Source: Bacteroidota bacterium
GTDB taxonomy: Bacteria > Bacteroidota > Bacteroidia > SpSt-205 > S141-50
Direction of reading: 5' to 3'
Assembly (NCBI GenBank): GCA_015490695.1
Contig: WFXK01000050.1
Span: forward strand, 1-8,770
Length of the DNA stretch: 8,770 bases
The notes beneath the pieces were generated by a model. That model was not told where the DNA came from. It made no database searches and saw only the letters and a program-made list of their open reading frames with translations. The translations under genes and the position numbers were made by a program. Of the stretch, positions 1-6,400 are shown one piece after another; the first letter of the stretch is position 1, and each line of letters opens with the position of its first letter.

Positions 1-2
1 GT

Positions 3-1007
3 GTAGGATGTTTAACGAAAGGGGCGTGTGTTTCTTGTGGCTTTTTAGAAGTAAAGGATTGGTTTAATGACATGTTGCCTGCGGGCAAGCGGGCTAATGA
101 AAACATCTATGAAGTGCGGTTTAAGACCACTCGTAAGGGGTTTTATAAAAATGAAAAGGCATGGCCCATTACGATTGGCGACTATGTTGTAGTAGAAGGA
201 GATATTGAGCGCCATCCTGATAGCTATGACGTTGGAATAGTGGTTTCTGGAGGTGTAGTAGCACTGCGACAATTAGAAAAACGGCAAAAGCATAAGCCTG
301 TAGAAATAAAAAAGATTATTCGTCCCGCTACTCAAAGGGATATAGAGCGGTTAAAGCGTCTGCGTTCTAAGGAATATGCAATGTTGTTGAGAACCCGTGA
401 GATTGTTAAAGAAATGGGGTTACCTATGAAAATGACAGATGTAGAGTATCAAGGAGATGGAACGAAAGCGATTTTTTATTATATTGCTGATGGAAGGATT
501 GATTTTAGAGAATTGGTGAAGGTGTTAGCTAGAGAGTTTCGTTTACGGATACAGATGCATCAAATAGGGGTGCGTCAAGAGGCGGGATTAGTGGGAGGAT
601 ATGGAACCTGTGGAAGGCCCCTTTGTTGTTCTACTTTTTTAACCCAGTTTAAGAGTGTGATGTTAGCAGCACCTCGTTTGCAAGGAATAGCACTCAACCC
701 TGAAAAGTTAACAGGTTTATGTAAACGTTTGAAATGTTGTTTGAATTATGAATTAGACCAGTATTTAGAAGCGTGGTTGCAGATTCCTGATATTAAGGAG
801 ATTGAAACCGATAAGGGGTTGGTAGTTAGGAAAAAGGTGAATATACTACAGCGGTTAGTGTGGTATGGATATGCAGAAGGAGATGGCGGAAGCCATAGCT
901 GGATTTGTTTGGATATAAAGCAGATGAGTTTATTAGAGCGTTTATTGAAGGAGGGTAAGCGATTTGAGTCGTTGGAGGCGATTGCTTCAGTAGTATTGAA
1001 TGGGTAA
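3..1007 (+). CDS. ricT: RicT / PSP1-domain Fe-S protein (YaaT homologue), 5' partial
   Basis: This is a PSP1 C-terminal domain protein of the RicT (YaaT) family. In Bacillus subtilis RicT works with RicA and RicF as a [4Fe-4S]-containing complex that steers RNase Y mRNA processing. Its role in Bacteroidota is not settled. Numbered from the Met at 72, the diagnostic motifs are CGRPLCC (C180, C185, C186) and CKRLKCC (C217, C222, C223), each C-x4-CC, plus MTDVEYQGDGTKAIFYY (121-137) and DFRELVKVLAREFRLRIQMHQ (about 144-164). The frame is open upstream to the edge and encodes KGACVSCGFLEVKDWFND just before Met72. That matches the Cys-rich leader of Bacteroidota homologues, so the true start lies off-window and Met72 is internal. 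The gene ends in TAA, 78 nt before the next start. Family assignment is firm; function is inferred by homology only. Confidence 0.92.
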   Translation, partial: VGCLTKGACVSCGFLEVKDWFNDMLPAGKRANENIYEVRFKTTRKGFYKNEKAWPITIGDYVVVEGDIERHPDSYDVGIVVSGGVVALRQLEKRQKHKPVEIKKIIRPATQRDIERLKRLRSKEYAMLLRTREIVKEMGLPMKMTDVEYQGDGTKAIFYYIADGRIDFRELVKVLAREFRLRIQMHQIGVRQEAGLVGGYGTCGRPLCCSTFLTQFKSVMLAAPRLQGIALNPEKLTGLCKRLKCCLNYELDQYLEAWLQIPDIKEIETDKGLVVRKKVNILQRLVWYGYAEGDGGSHSWICLDIKQMSLLERLLKEGKRFESLEAIASVVLNG

Positions 1008-1047
1008 GTTTTTAGCAATTAAGTATTTGGAGGTTTCGTAAAAACTT
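1006..1047. repeat. 9-bp perfect inverted repeat around the -33 box
   Basis: The arms AAGTTTTTA (1006-1014) and TAAAAACTT (1039-1047) are exact reverse complements separated by 24 nt. The left arm overlaps the last two bases of the ricT stop codon. The loop contains the proposed -33 TTTG, and the right arm ends just before the -7 box. It could be an operator half-site pair, a weak AT-rich terminator for ricT (U-rich sequence follows), or chance in AT-rich DNA. The arms are certain; a function is not. Confidence 0.35.
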
Positions 1048-1058
1048 TTCTATTTTTG
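1026..1058 (+). promoter_or_regulatory. Bacteroidota-type promoter for the 1086-3191 gene
   Basis: TTTG at 1026-1029 and TATTTTTG at 1051-1058 match the Bacteroidota consensus TTTG then TAnnTTTG, with a 21-nt spacer. Transcription would start near 1063-1066, giving a leader of about 20 nt before the ATG at 1086. This implies that the exported-protein gene is transcribed separately from ricT, although read-through is possible because no strong terminator lies between them. Confidence 0.7.
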
Positions 1059-1085
1059 CAAACAGACTAAAACATAGAAGGGACT

Positions 1086-3191
1086 ATGTGGCGAAGAGTA
1101 ACCTTAAGTTTCGTTTTGTTGGCGGGAGCCTCGCTACTTTGGGCTCAGGGCAATAGAAGGGCGTATTATAAGCCCGTGAAGGCAATGACATTGAAGGAGC
1201 GTTATCTGCAGGAGATGAAGATTTTGATGGACGAGCAAATCGCTTTTTCAGCACCCGCACCTGTAGTAAAACAAGCGCCTATAGAAGTAGTGAACAACGC
1301 AAAAGTTACCCAAGGTATTACTGTAGCTAACATAGGAAGCTCCTCTAATGCTTTTTCTATCATAACTAATATCCAAAATCAAGTATTTACCCTGCCTGAG
1401 TATAATTTAGTGGGCTTTGTCCATCGTAACTGTATTTGCGATTTCAATACTGTCGTTGGAGTACCTGGTGGCATTGCGAATGGGATATTGCGTATAGATG
1501 TTTCTTTAGATAATGGGGGCACGTGGAATAATAACTTAGGTCCTTTAACGCCGTTGAATAGTAATAATCCTGAAAATGTATGGATTCGCTATCCATCAGG
1601 TACTGTTATTTTACCTCCAGGGATGAATAATGTAGATAGCGCGATTGTGGTTGTTTTTGGTGCTTCTCATGATGGTGCTTCTTGGGGGGATGCCGTATGG
1701 GGTAAAACCAATAATGTTTCTGGTTTGCAAGCAGGACCTATAGAGCAGGATCCGGCTAATCCCGTTAACCCCAGTGTAACATGGCGACCCTTGTGGCGTA
1801 GTGATTATCCAAATATTTTCATCCCCAGAGGTAGTATGGTGGGATTATCCACAAGACAAGTTTTCTACTTGTTAGACCATAGTTTTGATGGAGCAAACTT
1901 TGGTGATTCTATTTTCTTATGGATTGGTACCTTTAGTGGCGATACGATGATATGGACAAGAAGTTCTTTTAAGCCTGGGGTTAATATTGATGCTAATGGG
2001 GATGCCCGTTTCGGTGGCTATGCTATTGCCTTTGATCCTACAGAAAAACACGGATGGATTTGTATAGAAGGGGACTATGACCAAGATGGCGACCCTACCA
2101 TCGTAGAACCACAATTTGAAAGACAACCTATCCTTTACCACAGTGGCGATACAGGTAAAACATGGAATGGTCCTATTGTTGTAGACCTGCGTAGCTTTAG
2201 CGGTTTAGTAGATTCTTTAAAGTACATTGTTGCAGATACGGACCAAAATGGCGTGCTTGATACTATATGGTTTACAGGCATTCCTTATATGATAGAATGG
2301 GACATGGTTGTAGACTATTCAGGTAATCCCCATATTTTCTGTGATTTTGTGAATGCTTTAACAACAAATCCGGATAGTGCAGACTGGATAAGTGTTACGG
2401 TGCATGTCCTTGGCGAAATATGGACAGAGGATTTTGGCAACACATGGAAGTATCGTCACATTGCGTATTTAACTTGCTATGATGGCTATACTTATTATGA
2501 TGCTGCTAATCCTGATCCTCAACAGGCTATTCGTTGGGCTAGCTATGTGCAAGCTTCACGTTCTGCCGATGGTCGTACCTTAGCATGTAGTTGGGTAGAT
2601 GATACCAGTTTAACGAATCCTAATTGGCCAACAAGGAGCGTTCATGATTTATGGGTATATGCGGAGAAGGTAGGTAGTGGTGGCGTAATGGATTATGTAC
2701 TGCCGACTGATATGAGTGCTATTATTAGGGCTATTCCTAATTTACCATCTGGAATCCCCAATGCTTTTAACTTCCCAACTGCAGCACCTGTTATGCTTAA
2801 AGGAGTTACGCCTCCTGATACAGGATATTACTATCCTGTTGTTTTCACTACAACTGCGTCTGCTTATATCCAAAATAATGCTGCCCATAGAGTTCAGTGG
2901 ACATACTTAGGCATTGGGCTAGATGGTCTAGTGTCTTCGCAAGAGCAGCCTATTTCACTTCCTAATGTAGTGGTTAATGTTTATCCTAATCCTGTAAAAG
3001 AGGTGCTTACCGTTCAAGTTAAGCGCAAGGGAACAGTTGTTCTTTATGATTTGCAAGGAAGACAGCTGTTGCAGGCAGCTATTGAAAATGGTTTGGCTAA
3101 GCTTTCAATGCAAGAATTGCCAGCAGGTGTTTATCTATTAAAGGTTACTACGACAGAAGGGGTTGTAACGAAACGAATTATAAAACGTTAA
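1086..3191 (+). CDS. T9SS-exported Asp-box (BNR-like) beta-propeller protein, function unknown
   Basis: A 701-residue secreted or surface protein. Residues 1-20 form a signal peptide (MWRR, then a hydrophobic run ending LLWA before Q21). Three Asp-boxes (S/T-x-D-x-G-x-T-W) lie at 140-147, 353-360 and 447-454, as in sialidase/BNR propellers. Asp-rich loops that could bind calcium lie at 300-306, 330-336 and 384-392. I see no sialidase FRIP motif or obvious catalytic triad, so I do not call an enzyme. The N-terminal part (NLVGFVHR, SLDNGGTW, then RYP at 168-170) resembles a group of uncharacterised Bacteroidota exported proteins. Residues about 625-701 are a T9SS type A sorting domain: VYPNPVKEVLTVQV, VVLYDLQGRQLL, ELPAGVYLLKVTT, ending KRIIKR. 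The start is supported by the signal peptide, the promoter just upstream, and purine-rich GAAGGGA at 1077-1083. A bidirectional hairpin follows the stop by 7 nt. Export route is confident; ligand and role are unknown. Confidence 0.93.
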   Translation: MWRRVTLSFVLLAGASLLWAQGNRRAYYKPVKAMTLKERYLQEMKILMDEQIAFSAPAPVVKQAPIEVVNNAKVTQGITVANIGSSSNAFSIITNIQNQVFTLPEYNLVGFVHRNCICDFNTVVGVPGGIANGILRIDVSLDNGGTWNNNLGPLTPLNSNNPENVWIRYPSGTVILPPGMNNVDSAIVVVFGASHDGASWGDAVWGKTNNVSGLQAGPIEQDPANPVNPSVTWRPLWRSDYPNIFIPRGSMVGLSTRQVFYLLDHSFDGANFGDSIFLWIGTFSGDTMIWTRSSFKPGVNIDANGDARFGGYAIAFDPTEKHGWICIEGDYDQDGDPTIVEPQFERQPILYHSGDTGKTWNGPIVVDLRSFSGLVDSLKYIVADTDQNGVLDTIWFTGIPYMIEWDMVVDYSGNPHIFCDFVNALTTNPDSADWISVTVHVLGEIWTEDFGNTWKYRHIAYLTCYDGYTYYDAANPDPQQAIRWASYVQASRSADGRTLACSWVDDTSLTNPNWPTRSVHDLWVYAEKVGSGGVMDYVLPTDMSAIIRAIPNLPSGIPNAFNFPTAAPVMLKGVTPPDTGYYYPVVFTTTASAYIQNNAAHRVQWTYLGIGLDGLVSSQEQPISLPNVVVNVYPNPVKEVLTVQVKRKGTVVLYDLQGRQLLQAAIENGLAKLSMQELPAGVYLLKVTTTEGVVTKRIIKR

Positions 3192-3198
3192 AAGCAAA

Positions 3199-3220
3199 AA
3201 GGGGGGCGAAAGCCCCCCTT
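3199..3220. terminator. Bidirectional rho-independent terminator
   Basis: The stem is AAGGGGGGC / GCCCCCCTT around a GAAA tetraloop, giving 9 bp of which 7 are G:C. On the plus strand it lies 7 nt after the stop at 3191 and is followed by TTAATTTTT. On the minus strand the hairpin is followed by TTTTTGCTTTT. It can therefore end transcripts arriving from both sides, which suits its place between two convergent genes. Confidence 0.9.
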
Positions 3221-3225
3221 AATTT

Positions 3226-3390
3226 TTAAAAATACAAACATAACCTAGCTTTCTTTCCCTTGCATGATTCACTTAAAACACTGATGCCGCGAATTGTTAA
3301 TAAATCTACAATGTCTTGGTCCGAAGGTACCAAAGAAAAAATTATAATAAGATTGCTATAAGCCAACGCTATAGAAAAGGATAAGAACAT
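3226..3390 (-). CDS. Possible small ORF between the large gene and the terminator, unassigned
   Basis: ATG (minus strand, 3390-3388) to TAA (3228-3226) encodes 54 residues. The N-terminal part is hydrophobic (MFLSFSIALAYSNLIIIFSL, 1-20), like a membrane segment or signal. The tail is charged and Cys-containing (SDQDIVDLLTIRG, then ESCKGKKARLCLYF). I do not recognise it. It starts 28 nt after the stop of the large minus-strand gene and ends 5 nt before the terminator stem, so it could be the last gene of that transcript. No Shine-Dalgarno and no TAnnTTTG promoter is visible; the upstream sequence is GAATTAAAA, and an in-frame TGA lies four codons before the ATG. Open frames this short are common by chance in AT-rich DNA. 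It could also be the tail of a decayed gene. Confidence 0.3.
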   Translation of the reverse strand: MFLSFSIALAYSNLIIIFSLVPSDQDIVDLLTIRGISVLSESCKGKKARLCLYF

Positions 3391-3418
3391 TTTTAATTCA
3401 TGTCAAGCGCTGTTGTTT

Positions 3419-6400
3419 TTAGTATTTTGCGATTGGGAAAATGTATTTCTCGCCACAAATAGTAACTTGGAGATAATAGATACCTTGTGCTAAGGCATTC
3501 ATGGGGATAGAAAACAGGCGAGTTCCTTTAGTTGTAGTATGATAAGAATACTTTTGTTGTCCTTCTACTGTGTAAAGCGCTAGCTCAATAAAGCAGTTTT
3601 GTGGAGTGGTAATAGGTAGAAAAACTTGTTTTTTCGCGGGATTAGGATACGGTATACCGATGCTATATTTATTTCCTTTCCAATGAATGTAGATTTGATT
3701 AGAGTAGAGCATTTGATTATCAGTAGTATAAGCGATTACTCTATAGTAGTAGCCTTTGTGGCGGATTTCGGTGTCTCTATAAATGGTGTTTGTTCCTTGA
3801 TAGAGAGTTTGGAAAGATTTACCGTCGTTACTTCGTTGAAGGATATAGTATTTGGGGTTTATATTATTAGGAGCCCATCGCAGTAGGGTACTGTGTTCAC
3901 TTTCTACATTACCCCATAGGAATATTGCATTGATGCCTAAGGGATTGCAGGCGTCGTAAATGGTTACGGCATCTTTAGCAGTGCAATAGCCCGTGTGGAC
4001 CTCGACAACATACGTGATTCCTCCTGCTTGAGATAAGGTAGCGACAGGATTAGGGCATGTATCACAGTTTAATCCCGTTGAAGGATACCATTGGAATTTA
4101 GGCCAATCCAAAGTCCCTTGGTAAAAAGTTAATTGAATATTGGGTTTTATTACACCACCATTTCCACTGGTTATAAAGCAACCGTTATTCCTTAAAGACA
4201 CCCCATTTAAGTACTGAGTTAAAGCAGCAGCGCCTCCTTCTACTGCAGCATAAGCAGAACTACCACCACGCACACGGGAACCATTGAAATAACAAATTTC
4301 TATTACTAAATTTTCAAAACCATTCCAACGATAAGCACTGTCTAAGATAAAGGTATTCCAGCCTACTGTAGGATTTACAGAGGTTGGCCCATAGACAGTT
4401 TTTAAATTAGAAATAAAAGTGCTTAAAGTTTCTTGGGAAGTACATCCAATTTTAATAGTGAAATTGTTATAAGGGATTTGATGGTTAGCAGTGGAAACAT
4501 AAAATCCTATCGCTGTGATAACACTTCCACTATCCAGTCCTATATTTTGAAGTTCTTGAGCAGTATAGAGTATTTGGCTTCTAGCTCCTTGGTTGGACTG
4601 CGGAGCAAAAATAGAATTGGTTGTTAGCGATTGATTACCTAAGAGTAACGTGGTTGTTTGAGGTGGGGTTAAAGCTCCTCCTTGATAAATATCGCATGAG
4701 GAAGGTAAAAAAGGACCTTGATAGGTTACCCATAAAGGTATAGAAATAGCATTTCCTTGATAACATACGGTAGTATCAGGACGGGCATCTGCACCATAGA
4801 CATAGAACCTTATACTATCAGAAGCACTACCTAAGCAACTATTTTCTCCATTTACATAAACCCAATAGGTCATTGCCGTTGTTGGTTGTACCTCTGTCGT
4901 ATCACAATTTGGACAAGAGAGCCCTGTTGTAGGGGACCATTGAAGGGTGTAAAGGGGAGACGTGGCAAGTGATGCCTTACGTATCGCAAAATAAGTACGA
5001 GGCAGTATAGAATAGTATTGATTAACCATTTGTAAATCGCATCCATGAAGTGTAGAAGCCGTTGCTGTTGCAGCAGCAAGATAGCCAAGAGATTCTATAT
5101 GAACCATAAAATGATTCCCTCTACTACTATCTGCTGTATAGCAAATTTCTATCAATAGATTCGAAACACCGTCCCATTGGTAAGGGATGTCCAAAGAATA
5201 TAAATGCCAACCTCCTTGAACTTGATTCACTGTTATGGTTCTTGGGTAGTAAACTGTTAAAAAAGAGGCATTAACAAACGAGGAGTTTGTAGGGAATTCC
5301 GAAAAGTCAACACAAGCTATTTTAATTGTAAAATTTTTATATTCCCATGTAGACGGATAGTCAGATTGGAAATACTTTTTCACTTTAAAACCGATGGTTT
5401 GAATCACATCTCCTGGTTGAAGTCCGATAGATTGTAATACCGTGGTATTGTAGAGCAATTGAATTCGTCCATTACGTTGGCCTGCATAAAGGGGGAAGGT
5501 GGCGTAGCTATTTGTCCCTGAATCCAGCTTTTTTTCCGTAAGAGGAGAGAGATAGTCATTACTCAAGTAAGGTCCACAACGGTTCGCATTTGCTACCTCG
5601 GCAATTAGGGTTCCTGTAGGGTTTGTAGTGCCTGAAAGCGAGTCTATACAGAATAGGGTGTCGCTGGCAAGAATGGCTACAACAAGCGGTTGTGTGTACA
5701 TAGGAAGCCACAGAGTATCTGAGACTTTACAGCTGGTTGATGTTATTGTAGCAATATAGAGACTACTTTCTTGCACGTCTGCTATAGGGTTAGCACATTG
5801 ATAGCAGCTTAAATTAGGCCCTTGCCATACAATGAGGCTATCATTGCAAATGCTGCATTGCTGCCATTGTGCCCATAGTTGCACTGTATCAGGTTGACAT
5901 AGTACGGTATCCGCTGTATAGATAGTGAGTTGGGGGTTTTCTACATAGACAGTGATAGTGTCTTTAGCGCCACAGTCATTAGTAACGATATATTGAGTTG
6001 TTGTAGTGGGGGTTGCAACAGGATTAGGACAATTGCTACAGCTAAGTCCTGTAGGGGGGGACCATGTAAAGTTACTACCGCCAATTGCTTGTAATTGTGC
6101 TCCTATTCCTTGACAAAAAATTTGGTCTCCTAAGGCTTTAACGCCAGCACCTACATGAAGTGCTATAATAACTTCTTTCTCTACAGCAGAAACACACGGG
6201 ATAGCTTGTGGAGGTATTGCGTGCAGCTTTACGCGCCAATAATGAGCTCCTACATCTTGATCAGTTGGTGTCCAAGAAAAACTCCCTGTAGGGCTTGGGC
6301 TGTTGTTGTTAATAATGTTCCAAGTGGCGGTAGGAAGAACACTTAACACATCACTACTCATCGTGATAGCATCATTCTCAGGATCTGAAGCAACCAGTTC

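Noticed and set aside
746..1018. 90-codon minus-strand frame over the 3' end of ricT
   Set aside because: It is antisense to conserved ricT sequence and its product has no recognisable features.
1086..3191. Calling the Asp-box protein a sialidase
   Set aside because: Asp-boxes are structural and occur in many non-enzymes. The catalytic motifs are not visible.
3222..3233. Palindrome AATTTTTAAAAAT next to the terminator
   Set aside because: It is made only of A and T runs and is explained by the U-tract of the plus-strand terminator.
3316..3333. Small hairpin TTGGTCC-GAA-GG(T)ACCAA in the convergent gap
   Set aside because: The stem is 7 bp with a bulge and no U-tract follows in either direction. 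I see no reason to call it a terminator or RNA element.
3345..3376. Repeated GCTATA (3354 and 3368 region) as a direct repeat or att-like site
   Set aside because: The unit is only 6 nt, and no integrase or element boundary is nearby.
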